The translations under genes and the position numbers were made by a program. Of a DNA stretch of 64,000 bases, positions 19,396-31,732 are shown one piece after another. The stretch is from Durusdinium trenchii (taxonomy: Eukaryota; Sar; Dinophyceae; Suessiales; Symbiodiniaceae): the NCBI GenBank assembly GCA_963970005.1, contig CAXAMN010018779.1, positions 3,185 through 67,184 on the forward strand, read 5' to 3'. Numbering within the stretch: position 1 is the stretch's first letter; each line of letters starts with the position of its first letter. Below the pieces are notes generated by a model. That model was not told the origin of the DNA, did no database searches, and saw only the letters and a list, made by a program, of their open reading frames with translations.

Positions 19396-22340
19396 CGAAC
19401 ATTGCTCCTTCCCATCTTCTATTGAATCAGGTAATAACTCAGAAGGTTGATCGAACCGCAAGACAGTTCGATCTCTTGGGACAATCTAGAAACAAACAAA
19501 CACAGATTCCCCTCCACTGCAACATTTGATAACATGCTTTTAAATTGCACCCAGTTCAAAACTATACCAATGACATCCAATGACTAAAATGCATAGACAA
19601 AAAAAGAAACTGGCTTGTATTGCGCCCTTTTCGAAGCCACATTGCCAGGCTTGCAATCTGATAAGAGTTTTATAAGGAAACAATTCGTGCAGTTTGCGAT
19701 CCGAGTTCCAAATACAGTAAAATCAATTTAACTTCCTACAAATGTCATAGTCAGTCATATGCCTGACTCAAAGTTATGTCCAGCTGACAGGAAAATCAAT
19801 ATACTTTTTCCCCGAACTGAACTGAGGCCTCAGTTCTATTCCCAGGTCCCAGTATATATATATATGCAAAAGGGTGGGTCAGAAGTAATTTGAATGAGGT
19901 ATAAAAACACTTTTAATGTTTGAGCCTCCTTGCAAGCAAGAAGAGCTCTCCAACACATATCACATATCTATATAAGTACACGCACGAGGCTGGACTTAAC
20001 TAGCAATTCCAGCAAAACGTGGCCAAGTCCTGTGCCTCTTTGCTTCTAGGGCTGGGCTCCGAATTTCTGCTGAGCCACGGATGGCTTCCGCAAACGACAT
20101 TGTGAAGACGGCGCTCAAACGCTCTCAAAATGGAGTTCAAAGCGACCTCCAATTAAAACCATGTTGGGTGGTTTTTGATCTGAATCTATCTGCCAAACTG
20201 CTTCCTTTCGTCACTTATGTTGTAAATCTTATGAACAAACCTTCGGTCAAAGCAAATAACAACTGCACCCTTAATTTCAGGGGCAGTGATACATCATGAT
20301 ACCATACATCACCCAATCCAATGCTTCCTCACGCTATGCCATCCCTTCCGCTCCTTTTTGCATGCAGGCGCAACTGGCCCGTTTTCGGTGGAGAATGATT
20401 AGAGCAGCCACTAATTAAGTGTGGCGTTGGCAATGCTCTGATCGAGTAAGCTCACAACGGTCGACATCAGTTACAGTTACAGTACACTATAGGTAAAAAC
20501 GAGAAAGCAGAAAGTGCACCTCCTCCTTTCAAGCACCAGTTCCTTATTATGTTATCTGTTATGTTCACCGATGTGTTTCTTCCATGAGCCTGCTCAACGA
20601 GTCCAATTCCGGAGGCTCGGAAGACGGGAAAGCTTCCAAGCACAGTGTGGGCGGTGGGCGTCCATAGTTTGAAACACGACAATTCAAGGTCCCTTTAATA
20701 AGGGCCCATAAGATTGCCTTTCAAGGGCCTTTATTAGAACTCATTGTCTTTTCTTGTCATCTCCTTTTTTGAAACATATACTTGTGTGCCAATCTTCATG
20801 CGTCGGTCCCAAGTGTTGGCAATGTCCACATTGTTGGATTCTGGCTAGGAATGCGGACATGGAGATTCGGCTGACAAATACTTCGGAATCAGGACATGTA
20901 ACAACCTCTGATTACCTTTACCTCGCTTCGGTCAGATCAATAGCGTGTGGCATGTCGTACAGTATTCTTGTGGAATGAAAAAAGAGGCATCTCAAACAAT
21001 GCGATGTGAAGATCGAAGGGGGTGCTGGTCTCAGCAACGGTCAGTTGAATATCCGCACGTGTTATAGCGGCACCTGCCCTTGCAAAAGAGCTCTGGTAGG
21101 TTCAAAGCTTGCTTCCGAGAAAGAATGACAACAGTTTCCAGGAAACACACTCTTTATGGAATTAGATGAAATTAGTGACTTGTTTCTTCCGATTCTGACT
21201 TCAGACTGAAAAACATGGACATACTGTCACACTATGTGACTGCATCAGTGGCCCCACAAACTCTTGTTGAACTCGAAGGAACTCGAAATGGATTGAGTTG
21301 TACAGGGGACAAATGAAGGACTTTGTGGGTACCTTCGATCTGCTTCGATATTTCTAGCTTAGGGGTGCCCACTCCACCCACATGCTATTGATCTATTGTC
21401 CATTGTCCATCACATTCTCTGAAACTCTTGACGTTCAAAGGATTTCTACCATAACTGAAGAATACTCAGTTATAAGTTATACATATTAACAGATCAGCTT
21501 TTTGCAAACACCACCTGCAGGCCCATTTACGACTTCTGAAAGAAAGAGCCCACACCGGCGAAACTTGAAACACTTCCGTCATCCGAATTGACATCAGCGA
21601 CTCTCACCGCCTGCCGCTGGGACCATTCTCTCACACGAGGTTGCATGTTTACCGAGCAAAACCCAAGTCATTCCTCACCAAGAACTCCAGTCTGACTTTG
21701 GGAGTTTCAATTTGAGGCCACAGTGCCCCTATCTCATGCCATGCAAAGCTCTTCCATCAGTGGCACGAGTGCCATTCCATCGACGGTATGCAAGAATATT
21801 CAAGACATGCAAAAACAAAGGTGGGCCAAACGTAGTGAACAAAATAAAGGACTATTAAGGTCAATGAACAAATGAAATCCTCCACGGCGGGAGAGACAAA
21901 TACGCATCCAGATACGACAGTGGCAAGGAGTGCAGAAGCTAGGTCCCGAATCTGACCGTAGCGTCATAGGGTACCATAATGACATGGCAGGCACACACAT
22001 CGGGATAGGCCTCAGAACGCAGCGCAAACCGAGAGCAATAGGCTATGTTTAGGCTGTCCAAACCCAGAACTCTGCTTCGTATGGTTTTCGACCGCTTCTT
22101 GGAGGCTTTTCCTGGGTGGGTTGTCATCGACCAATAGCCGGAGCAATCGAGCCAAGGATAGTAGGAGTGTTTGCAGAAAAATCAGGAAATTCTCTTACAT
22201 TGTCCAACATCTTGTTGACTCCTATTCGGGCCACCAACCTCACAATCTCTGAGGCCCAACTCGCATGCGCAGGTGTGGAGGAAGTGTCACCCTGGAGGTG
22301 GCGGGTTCAAAGTCTCAGGAGCAATGAACACCTAGACCTA
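19396..22340. other. Long non-coding stretch
   Basis: AT-rich patches ((AT)n near 19200 and 19855) and unique sequence. Weak minus-strand coding-like pieces occur near 20560-20680 (SSEPPELDSLSRLMEE) and 21940-22127 (MTTHPGKASKKRSKTIRSRV), without convincing splice context. No gene is assigned. Confidence 0.4.
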
Positions 22341-22344
22341 AACA

Positions 22345-22530
22345 ACAAGGACGCCACTAGGGGAGGCCATTACTACTAGTAACAAGGAGGCTACTAGGGG
22401 GGGGCATGGCTATTAGGTTGGAGGCCATTACTAATAGACTACCAGTAACAAGGACGCTATTAGGTGGAGGCCATCGCAAGTAGGTTAGAGGCCATTACTA
22501 CTATTAACAAAAAGCTACTAGGAGCAAAGG
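22345..22530. repeat. CTAGTAG/TTGGAGGCC mixed repeat cluster
   Basis: Alternating pieces of ACTACTAGTAACAAGG, CTACTAGG and TAGGTTGGAGGCCAT. This mixes the 40-bp family with the 21-bp CTACTAGCGATGGCC family seen at 63.3 kb. Confidence 0.8.
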
Positions 22531-22539
22531 TTTCTTTCG

Positions 22540-23410
22540 TCTCTTTCTCGCTCAGGACTCTCAGAAGATCTTCAAACAGAGTCCCAACCTGCCCGCTTCG
22601 GCTAGGGCTTGCTGATGTGTAGGCGCGGCCTGGCCAGGTTTGTTGCCGCTTTGAGAAACAGGCGTTCAATTAAGCGTTGTGATCGAATCATAGTCAGTAT
22701 CCCCATGCACAAGGTTGACCCCTGAAACAAACCTGAAACAACCTTGCACCCGTGCGCTTGGGAGGCGGGTATCTTGAAGCATTTGCAAGCAATCTATATA
22801 AATCTCGTCTTGAACTTGAAAACACGATTAGAAAAGCAAGCTTTCCAACTACCTGGGGCTAATGTGCAAGCAAACTGTCCCACTGTCCCTAGAGGAAGAA
22901 ATTGTTTGGCCGGTGTTAGTCTGTCGGTGTGTTTTTCATTGCTTTTCAATCACCGAGAAAGGACCCACTGCTACATCAGTCTCCGGCCCAGAGTCAGGCA
23001 GCCGCACTGGCTCGTATCGATTCTGTTTGGAGACTTTGCCACGTCGCTCCACCGAGGGGTGACCTGAAGGTGTTAGAAAGTTATTTATGCTTTCGGTGAC
23101 AGGATCGAATGAAGTCGGATGCCAAGTGAATTTATAGTTTCGACCCCAAGCCTCTAGGAAGTCAGAATGACACGGCGGTTGTCCCACATGTCTACTTTTC
23201 TTCTATCTAAACATCGAAAACAACGCTGTCTTACAACCATAAGAATCTGTATATTATCTGTGTATCCAAGAATTAGTTGGCATCTTCATCCAACCTAGGA
23301 TTTATATGGGGCGCGGCTCTCAAAGCGCTGGATGGCTGCCATGATGGCCATGGCTCTGGCCTCAGATGCAGGGTCGTTGGTCAACTCGGGGGACACCAAT
23401 GGCAACAAGT
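22540..23410. other. Non-coding stretch before the repeat array
   Basis: Unique sequence without repeats. A minus-strand frame at 22936-23187 (YKFTWHPTSFDPVTESINN) is mildly protein-like but has no clear start or splice ends. No gene assigned. Confidence 0.35.
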
Positions 23411-23411
23411 A

Positions 23412-24195
23412 GTAGCGTCCTTGCTCCTAGTAGTAAGGCCAGGAGCCCCTAGTAGCGGTTGTGCTCCTAGTAGCGAGGCCAGGAGCCCTAGTAGCGTCCT
23501 TGCTCCAGGAGCCCGTAGTAGCGTCCTTAGTAAGGCCAGGAGCCCCTAGTAGCGTCCATGCTCCTAGTAGCGAGGCCAGGAGCCCCTAGTAGGGTCCTTA
23601 GTAAGGCCAGGAGCCCCTAGTAGCGTCCTTGCTCCTAGTAGTAAGGCCAGGAGCGTCCTTGCTCCTAGTAGTAAGGCCAGGAGGCCCTAGTGGCGTCCTT
23701 GCTCCAAATAGAAAGGCCAGGAGCCCCTCCTAGTAGCGTCCTTGCTCCTAGTAGTAAGGCCAGGGGCCCCTAGAAGCGTCCTTGCTTCTAGTAGTGAGGC
23801 CCTGAGGCCCTAGTAGCGTCCTTGCTCCTAGTAGTAAGGCCAAGAGCCCCTAGTAGCGTCCTTGCTCCTAGTAGTAAGGCCAGGAGCCCCTCGTAGCGTC
23901 CTTGCTCCAAATAGAAAGGCCAGGAGCCCCTCCTAGTAGCGTCCTTGCTCCTAGTAGTAAGGCCAGGGGCCCCTAGTAGCGTCCTTGCTTCTAGTAGCGA
24001 GGCCCTGAGGCCCTAGTAGGCCAAGAGCCCCTAGTAGCGTCCTTGCTCCTAGTAGTAAGGCCAGGAGACCCTAGTAGCGTCCTTGCTCCTAGTAGTAAGG
24101 CCAGGAGCCCCTAGTAGCGTCCTTGCTCCGGGTAGTAAGGCCAGGAGCCCCTAGTAGCTTTTTGTTCCTAGTAGTAAGGCCAGGAGCCCCTAGTC
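23412..24195. repeat. 40-bp CTAGTAG minisatellite array (about 20 copies)
   Basis: Tandem units of about 40 bp combining AGCCCCTAGTAGCGTCC and TTGCTCCTAGTAGTAAGG, followed by CCAGG. Each unit holds two CTAGTAG cores flanked by GGAGC/GCTCC, so single strands can fold back. Units vary by small deletions. Open frames here are repeat artefacts. Confidence 0.95.
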
Positions 24196-24329
24196 CGTAA
24201 TTGGAGTTCATTTATGCAAATTCCTTGTTTAATCCCTGTTGGAAAAGCATCGAAAAGCACGATCAAACATCGAAAGGCTTTCGTAAGCTGATCAAATGAT
24301 GCTTTCGAAAGCATCTCCTCTGCGGTCCT

Positions 24330-24470
24330 TGTCCGATCTTCTCCTCATTCCCCGGGCATCGAGATCGACTTGCCTCGTCTTTCAGCCAGGCTTTCTCCAC
24401 TTCCCAGGCACGGCTCACCACCTTGCACAGGAGGGTCAGCTGTTCTCGCAAAGTACCCTTGGTATTCTGA
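24330..24470 (-). CDS. Possible helical exon
   Basis: Minus-strand segment reads TLREQLTLLCKVVSRAWEVEKAWLKDE and meets a GC donor (GACGAG/GCAAGT). It is coiled-coil-like. No start, stop or partner exon was found. Confidence 0.3.
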
Positions 24471-24604
24471 ACCTGTTCCTGGAAATTCCAGCAACTGAAT
24501 CTGTTGAGCTGATCAACCTGCCAAATTACCAGCAATCCCTTAAGCTTGAAAGCCACGGAAAATGGGAAAAAGGTCGGAGAAACAAGTTCTTTCCAAAGGT
24601 TCAA

Positions 24605-24915
24605 AGGCCTTACTACTAGGAGCAAGGACGCTACTAGGGGCTCCTGGCCTTACTACTAGGAACAATCCTGGCATCGCTACTAGGAGCAAGGACGCTACTA
24701 GAGAACCCTCGCTCACGCCTGGCCACAGCGGCAGGTCTCCATACACCGACCCGGCGGCTCAGTATCCCCCGGCGGCACCTAAGGATGCAAAGGACAACCT
24801 GGTAGCGTCCTTGCTCCTAGTAGTAAGGCCAGGAGCCCCGAGTAGCTTCGTGTTCCTAGTAGCGATGCCCTTTGCTCCTAGTAGCGTCCTTGCTCCTAAT
24901 AGGAATGGCCTCCAA
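24605..24915. repeat. Dispersed CTAGTAG-family copies in both orientations
   Basis: Reverse copies at about 24605-24700 and forward copies at about 24803-24905, separated by about 100 bp of unique sequence. Together they form an inverted pair. Confidence 0.85.
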
Positions 24916-24919
24916 CCTA

Positions 24920-26618
24920 TATAATAACGATGCGATGGGACAAAGACATACAAAGAGTAGTTCTACGAGGTTCTAGCTTTGCTTCAGGCAATGTGGCTGA
25001 TCACTTGAGGAAAAAGGCAAACTGTGTCTGTTTGACTCTCATGACCTGCTGTTGGCTTAAGCTGAGATTGGATACTGGCTCTACACCTGATCTTCCTGGT
25101 TGACTGTTGACTGTCGGGACATCCATGTGTTCATGAGACCACCACTCACAACCCTTACACCCGAGTCACTGCAGGTGGCTGGGCGTTCTTCGGCGGCTCA
25201 CCTGCCCGCTTGTCATGGGACCAACATCACTGAGCCTTTCCAGTCTGATCCAGTCTCAGTTCCCATGGAAATGTAGATGGACGACTCTTCCCCAATAGTT
25301 TGGGTGACGTCCCAAAAATACGCAGACTGGGTGATCGGTCACTAGGTGTTAGGACCTGCACTGCACAAGGTGCGACAAACCGAATGCAACATACAGAGTA
25401 TACCTGTATAGCTATATAATGCGATATACATAATATATATATACATACATACCTGTCCTGTACTTGTGATTGATCTGGGTTGCATGGTCATGCATGGTCT
25501 CCAAGGATGGCTTTAAGCTTCATGTAAGAGAGCCTGCTTCCCCCTACTTTACTAGAATGAACTGCCAATCCGTTGTTGCTCCGCTTGCCTCAACAACACA
25601 TAAACTGACATCCCCACTGTCAGAGAAACATTCGGGGTGGGATGTTGTTGAGGTGTCAAAGGGTTTTGACGTGGTTTTTATCCCTTCTGCTGAGTGGAGC
25701 ACGGACACCCCAAACCAACGCCCAGGCCATGCTCAGAGGAGCCTCCCGGCACCCAGCCACCGCCGTCGCCAATCCAACCTGGCGAGGGGACGGATCGGCT
25801 TCTTTTTTTCGGGTCCTTGCAGGTCCTTGTGGGTCCTTGCGGACTCCCTCGAGATGTTTCAACTTCGAAGAAAGGTATGTATAGTGAGTGCAGTCCAGTG
25901 GCAACAAATACATGTTCAAGGTGCATCGAGAACCTTGAGGGCAAGTCCTTGATGCACACAGCAAGTGATATTGGCAACGGTCTGACACCTATCTGCCCGT
26001 AACACAGGGCTGCCAGCCTGGAACCAGCTCATGAGGCATCCTCCTCAGCAAGCCGGAGTGCGGTTCAGGATGATTCAAGTAACAAAGCTCCTTAAAGCCA
26101 CGATGTTTCATGTCATTTGCGATTCGAGCAACATGGCATGGCCCGGCCAAATTGCAAAAGGATGTTGCACGATGTTCCCCACTTTTTACATCACATCTTT
26201 GTACCCCACTTCAGCAACTTAGGCTCCAAACGCTGCCGCAGGCCCCGTCCTCCATCCATCCTTTGGGTTCGTGGAGTAGAGCTCCGACCCACCTGGGCAA
26301 AGCCCCACTGCCCGCAGCTTTGAAAGATTTGGCCAGGTTGCAGATTCAATCGGCAAGTACTACAGCACTGGACTCGTGCAAAAGAACATCTAATTTGCCA
26401 TTAACAAGCACATTTGTACATTTCCAAGGAGACCATATTTTTGTGCAGCCGAACTGTGTCTATGTTCAGCATTTGCCCACCACACTGTGACCTTTGTCGT
26501 GCGAGGACAGAAATTGAAGGGGATGCAAAAGGCAAACCAAATGGAGCAAAAGCATGGTCGCTCCGAACGCGTTGAGCCCTGTCGTCTGTTCTGCGCAGGC
26601 CGTTGGGCACATTTCTCT
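24920..26618. other. Non-coding flank of copia B
   Basis: Contains an (AT)n patch near 25420-25450 and three copies of GGGTCCTTG(C/T) near 25816-25845. No supported exon or RNA gene. Confidence 0.4.
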
Positions 26619-26623
26619 ATCAT

Positions 26624-26752
26624 TGCACGAGGCAGTGGCAGCGTGAACCGGAGCTCAAAGGACCCTTTTTGGACATGATGCGCTCGTGCGCTTGAGCCAA
26701 AGTCGTGGCCGATGGTCTTTTGACCAAAGCGCATGCTAACCGGAACTTTGCA
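26624..26752 (-). repeat. 3' LTR of copia B
   Basis: 129 bp, beginning TGCACGAGGCAGTGGC and ending CCGGAACTTTGCA as read on the plus strand. It differs from the other LTR by CTCGTGCG versus CTCCTGCG. It contains CTTGAGCCAAA, the complement of the last 11 bases of the dinoflagellate spliced leader. Confidence 0.95.
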
Positions 26753-26865
26753 CTGACCAAACTTTCTGTTGGTTGGATCCCTGGCGCTCAGCTAGTTTTC
26801 GTTGAAGTGAGGCTCCCTCCTCAAGGATGCTCCAGCGACCTTGCCTCATGATGTGGCGTAGGTAG

Positions 26866-27870
26866 TCACTCCTTGCCCTCCTTGGTAAGACAGTCGGATA
26901 GCACTGTTCTTCCATCTACCCAGCGAATTTGACCTTGTAGGTCACTGAGTTCCTGCTTGACCAGGGAGATGTCGATGGAAGTTCGTTTGTCTTCACATCG
27001 AGTGGTAGGGTTGGTATCCTTCTTGACTGCGTCGTACAGGCTCTTGGAGTCGGTGATGCGTATGAAGGGAACCTTGGCGACTTCATCCTGCCATTGTCTC
27101 GCTGACATGGTGTGGCCTTTTGCCTCCAGGATGAGAATGCGGTACCAATGTACCGATCCAAGTCCTCTGACCAGAGCCTGGGTCTCGGAGCTCAGAGTGT
27201 TCACGGTGCGGCGCTTCAATCTATAGCTCTTCCAGGAAGCCAACGTCACATTCTGAGGCTCTTGCGGTGAAGGAAGTGCCTCATCGTAGAAAAAGGTGAT
27301 TTCTCCACCCTGGCTGTACAACTTCAGGAGCTGTTCATAGCCTGAGTGGATCTGCTTGTGATCAAGCAATTCCCCATCCTTTCGCTTCCAAAAGGTAGTC
27401 TTCCCCTTCCATGGTGCAGTGCTCAACGACTTCATACTGGAAGATGTAGTCCATTCGTCGTCGATCACCATGGTCTTCCCATCTTGTTGGAGTTCTGTCT
27501 GTCTTTGGCTGAGAATTTGGTGCATATCAGGTCCATGAGGTGCTGCAGCAGGATGAAAGGCTGTCATTCGTGCTCCATAGTGGTGCCGAACCCATTGAGT
27601 GGGTGTTTCTTCCCACCAATCGACTGTGCCCTCTTCAAGGTAGGTTCCAAACTCACGGGCATTACCCCATGAGGCATCGGTAATGACGCCTGCTCGTAGG
27701 CGTGTCATTGGAATTGGCATCACTTTGATACCCAATTCAGGCTCCTGTAGAAGTTCTTTGGCGATGTTGTTCGCGGCAATGGCATCCTTGATCATGGGTC
27801 GAGGGAAGGCTTGTTGGATCAGTGCCACCTTTCCTGCAATGTCAGCTCGGGTTTCTTTGGCAATCCAAGA
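26866..27870 (-). pseudogene. Copia B pol 3' part: end of reverse transcriptase region and RNase H
   Basis: Continuous minus-strand frame from the nested insert's edge to the stop at 26866. It begins SWIAKETRADIAGKVALIQQ, the conserved stretch before copia RNase H, then ITDASWGN (first Asp), TLSSETQAL (Glu), ITDSKSLYD (second Asp) and RWVDGRTVLSDCLTK. The frame here is intact; its upstream half lies beyond the transposon, past 38556. Confidence 0.88.
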
Positions 27871-27922
27871 TACTTGGATGTGCGGTTGGGGTTATAAGTA
27901 GATAGCCTGGTTGTCCAGCTTA
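27871..27922 (+). repeat. Left terminal inverted repeat of the nested transposon
   Basis: Begins TACTTGGATGTGCGGTTGGG and continues to CAGCTTA. The leading TA is the target duplication. Confidence 0.9.
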
Positions 27923-27944
27923 TAAGTGCACTTACTAACCAACA

Positions 27945-28140
27945 TAGCCTACATACTAAGTCGAACTTAGTCGGACTTAGTGTTGAACTTAGTGTTGAAC
28001 TTAGTTGGACTTAGCCAAGTGGCCTATGTTCAACGTGTTGTACTTAGGTCGAACTTAGTCCAACATAGCTAAGTGCAACTAAGTAGAACATGTTCAAAAA
28101 AAATCACTTGGCTAAGTTCGACAAGTTGGACTTATGACGC
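27945..28140. promoter_or_regulatory. Left subterminal motif cluster
   Basis: Repeated (C/T)GAACTTAG, GGACTTAG and GTCGAACTTAG motifs, about eight in 190 bp, mirrored by a cluster inside the right end. Such clusters usually bind the transposase; that is inferred here. Confidence 0.6.
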
Positions 28141-28159
28141 GCCAAAAGTGCTGATACTG

Positions 28160-29010
28160 TATCTAAAAAAACAAAAAACATAACACTAGTGGAACGAAAA
28201 CTAAGATAAACATATTGGTTTGCGATAACCATAAATCAAAAAACGCAAAAAAACACATTGTGAGAGCTACAAAAAGCGGAACACAAACATATTTTCGGCT
28301 GTTGAGTATGTTTAATATATACCCGCAACGCAACGGTTGCAGTGGCGTTTTGGGTATATATTCAAGGCTTTTGACCCTTCCATGAGCATGACAAACAACC
28401 ATTGGAAGTGCTATATCCTTTTCGAAAACATATATAGAGTGATCCAACCAATACATATAGAAAAACAGTCAGGAAGAGTGATCACAAACAAAAACACATC
28501 GCACAATATATACATTAAAACCATATGAGGAAGAGTAACACAAAAAGTAACACATACAGAAACATGTTAGGAAGAGTGATTCCAAAAAAAACTACATGGT
28601 GCATATACAGTTTATATTCAAAAATAAAACACATCTTACGTATAGAAAACAATGTTAGTAATAATGATCCAAAAGAACGTCCTACATATAGAAAAAATGT
28701 TAGTAAGAATTAAAGTTTTAACACAACGTGCATATACAGTGGAACCATATTAGGAATAGTGATCTTTACAAAAATGATCTTAAACTCTGCGCGCTTGTGT
28801 GCCACCATGTGCAACCACAAAATGTGGTTCTTGCAAAGTATGATGCCACGTCGAATATCCAAACAGAAGGCTATATTCCACGCAAACAATTCCACAGTCT
28901 ATAGTATACGACGTTGGAATTGGATTTGAGCCATGGAGTACTGCATGAAATGAAATCATATATCCGCATCCCGTGAGTTGGATTTGGCCTGGGCATTGTA
29001 AAACTGTCAG
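28160..29010. repeat. Degenerate AT-rich repeats in the nested transposon
   Basis: Loose tandem pattern around CACATATAGAAAAA, GTTAGGAAGAGTGAT and AACAAAAACACA, roughly every 60 bp from 28430 to 28760. No coding content. Confidence 0.5.
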
Positions 29011-29209
29011 ATGAAATTAACTGAACATTGACGCAGTTCAGCATTGATATACATGGCAAAATCACTTCCGGATGTTAGATAATCAAACTTTAGAGCGTTC
29101 AAGATAAAACATAACGATACAACACACCAATCGATGTCAATCTGCCATGCCCTGAATCCACCTATACTGCCTGTTATAACCTGTGTCAGCGAGCCGGTGC
29201 AAGGAAACA

Positions 29210-29375
29210 CTGTTGCATTATACCACACAATTAGAACACGTGTCTCGCAAGGGTCTCAATGACACATAAACAAAACACATAAACACAAACGAAAAAACAC
29301 ATAAACAGGTCACACTTGCGTAGAAGAATCTGGCATGGATGAATTTCCCGGTCGCCGCACGTTTTTTTTTCATTC
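29210..29375 (-). pseudogene. Partial copy of the transposon exon, copy 1
   Basis: Contains CACAATTAGAACACGTGTCTCG, split by several bases from an A/C-rich tract, then GCGTAGAAGAATCTGGCATG and coding for TGKFIHARFFYA on the minus strand. The same ordered blocks occur at 29710-29870 and 36230-36425. Only the end of the exon is left. Confidence 0.6.
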
Positions 29376-29709
29376 TCTCTGCTGCATCATCAGACTCGTC
29401 ATTCCTGGCAAGTGCTCGGCTCGGTGGGATGGAACAACGGATGAAACAAATCACTGCAAACTGGTTGGCAGGGCTTGGCATTTGCGGTTTGTTGTGTATA
29501 TCTGAAATTCTAGAACTACTTTATATCCAACAGCAAGGAACATCCTATATATAAAAACTATTAAGAACAGTGATCCCAAAAATGAGCATTAGAATCCTGG
29601 TGCGGCCAAAAAACGTGGTTCTTGCGACCAAACAGAAGCCTATATAATCATGGACCCTCTCCTGACAAACGTTTCAATTAATGAAGCGCTATGTATACGT
29701 TTCGATGTT

Positions 29710-29872
29710 TAATTGAGGAACCACACAATTGTGTCTCGCAAGGGTTTCAATGACATGAACGCACTCACAAAAAAAGAAACACAAACGAACAAACATATAA
29801 ACGAAATATGTGTCTACTATAGGTCACATCTGCGTAGAAGAATCTGGCATAGATGAATTTCCCGGTCGCCGG
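29710..29872 (-). pseudogene. Partial copy of the transposon exon, copy 2
   Basis: Same block order as at 29210-29375: CCACACAATTG, GTGTCTCGCAAGG, A/C-rich tract, then GCGTAGAAGAATCTGGCATA. The coding part is cut right after the FIH(A/L)RFF segment. Confidence 0.55.
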
Positions 29873-30309
29873 CCTCCGCAAATGTCCAAACACCTGTCTC
29901 CGTCATGTCTGCGTTGGATATAGCCTGGCACTGCCAGGCTATATCCGAGCGCGCTCTAGCGGAACGACGCGGGGTGTGCTCGGTGGGATGGAACTATAAT
30001 GGATGAGCAGGTTGGAACGGTATATACCCTGAAGGGTAGATGGCAAGAAAGATCACCCAAACCATATAGGCATTCCATCCTACCAAATCAATTGCCTGGT
30101 TCCATGCAAGTGTTCTATATATATATATATATTGCCTCTGTATCCCGAGTGCCTGGCACAAAACCAGTGATGGAGAGGTCATAGATCCAGTGAAGGCATA
30201 GATCCAGCGAAGGCGAGGTCGTCGTTGGAGGCCTCTAAAGAAGTTGAACGCTTCGTGCCATTGAAAGCTTCGTGCCATTGAAAGCTTCGTGCCATTCCAT
30301 CGTATGGTT

Positions 30310-30442
30310 GGATATACAGGTGTGGTACAGTATGTATATACAGTATGTATATATACAGTATGTATATATACAGTATGTATATATATACAGTATGTATATA
30401 TATACAGTATGTATATATATATACAGTATGTATATATATAAT
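30310..30442. repeat. CAGTATGTATATATA tandem repeat
   Basis: Seven to eight units of 14-19 bp, lengthening by TA steps toward the right. It produces the artefact frames made of YIYSMY. Confidence 0.9.
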
Positions 30443-30658
30443 GTATTCGGGCTCCGGATCAAAACAATCAGCCCTCTGGTGTCTTCAGCCCTCTGCATCC
30501 CTCAGGTTTGGTTCCTCTTCAGCCCTCTGGTTCCCTCCCTTTTGCTGTGAGAAGAGCTTTATACTAATTCCACAAGTCGCGCCCGCACATTTAACACGTC
30601 CTGGATCGTACTGAGAAGTTCACACGGAGGGGCGCCTGCAGGGATTAAAACCACCAAA

Positions 30659-30716
30659 GTTTCATTCCTTTCAGGTACCGGGAGCAACTCCCACTGACAG
30701 CGTCGAGGAATGAAAC
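30659..30716. repeat. 58-bp inverted-repeat module
   Basis: Perfect 11-bp ends GTTTCATTCCT / AGGAATGAAAC with inner GGGAGCAACTCCC, itself a hairpin. One of a family inside the nested transposon. Confidence 0.75.
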
Positions 30717-30774
30717 AGACAAACAAAATAAACGTAAACATGTCTGAACATGTCTGAGCTGTATGATGCGTCCC

Positions 30775-30905
30775 CTGTGCGGCGTCCCCCTCAGTGGCAA
30801 CTCCTTTCAGCAAACAGGTCGAGGATTGCGTGAAACAAAGCAAACAACTTCAATCCTGCGCAGGAGCAATTCCTTCCAGCAAACAGGTCGAAGATTTCCG
30901 TTAGA
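30775..30905. repeat. Two decayed copies of the inverted-repeat module
   Basis: CAACTCCTTTCAGCAAACAGG then TCGAGGATTG near 30799-30828, and AGGAGCAATTCCTTCCAGC then GGTCGAAGATT near 30861-30895. Their outer ends are incomplete. Confidence 0.55.
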
Positions 30906-31732
30906 ATTTTTGAGGCACAATCTTTACGACTCCGTTTGGCAAAGTGTGCCAAATGAGGCAGCCATTCACGCATCTTGTTGGATACCACTTCTGACTCTTG
31001 TCAGGACGCAGTTCATTCACCCCTGACACTGGCCACACCGACACGCATGTGAAAGCTTTACCATTTTGCAAAGCATGCATCTCAACTTTGCCAAAGTTGA
31101 CTTGACCATCCGTAGGATCCTCGAACAAGACCACGTCTCCAGCCATGCAATATGCACCGGAAATAAGAACAGAGTGGTGCGACCAAAAAACGTGGACTCA
31201 TAACCCACATTTGCAGGAGCCGCTGCAGAGGTGGCTCAAAGTAGCACACTGCGTCTCGTAAAGGGTCAAGAGCTTGGAGCGATAACGTGGTCTCCTGCGC
31301 TTGGATGCATTCGTGTGGACTCCCAAAGAACATATAAGCGCCGAAAAAACGACACCGATGCTGCCGAAGTTCCTCCAAAATCTTTCGGTCAAACCATGGT
31401 CCAGTATTGTGTAAATGGTCTCCATCGTGGCAGAAACAGCTGCCGATAAATTTCTGCTCCCTCAGGAGGCCCTCAGGCACTTCCCCAAATGAAGCATCAG
31501 ATGATGCTTGGGGATGACAGGCCTTCACAAACCTCTTCAAACATGTTTGGGTCAAAGTGTCCAACCGAGCAGCGTCCACGGCATCTCTCATTGACATATG
31601 CAACAGTTCAATCAAATCCATCAACGCCAAGAAGCTTTTGGCCACATCGGCGTCAAGGCCTCTTCCAGAATGAAGATTGAATTCAAAAATAACAAGACAG
31701 CATAAAGGCCCAAGCCGTCTGATGCTGTGCAT
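30901..31732 (-). CDS. Transposon-encoded gene piece, unrecognised
   Basis: Two adjoining minus-strand frames. The upstream one (31732-31082) reads SFLALMDLIELLHMSMRDAV, then KFIGSCFCHDGDHLHNTGPW and KILEELRQHRC. The downstream one (31146-30901) reads MAGDVVLFEDPTDGQVNFGK. The spacing of helical, Cys/His and beta-rich parts resembles a protein repeated in dinoflagellate transposons, from memory only. No start, splice or catalytic triad is certain, and a frame change between them suggests an intron or decay. Confidence 0.4.

Noticed and set aside
28160..28760. Small genes in the AT-rich start of the nested transposon
   Set aside because: Frames are short, Lys/Ile/Asn-rich and follow the degenerate tandem pattern.
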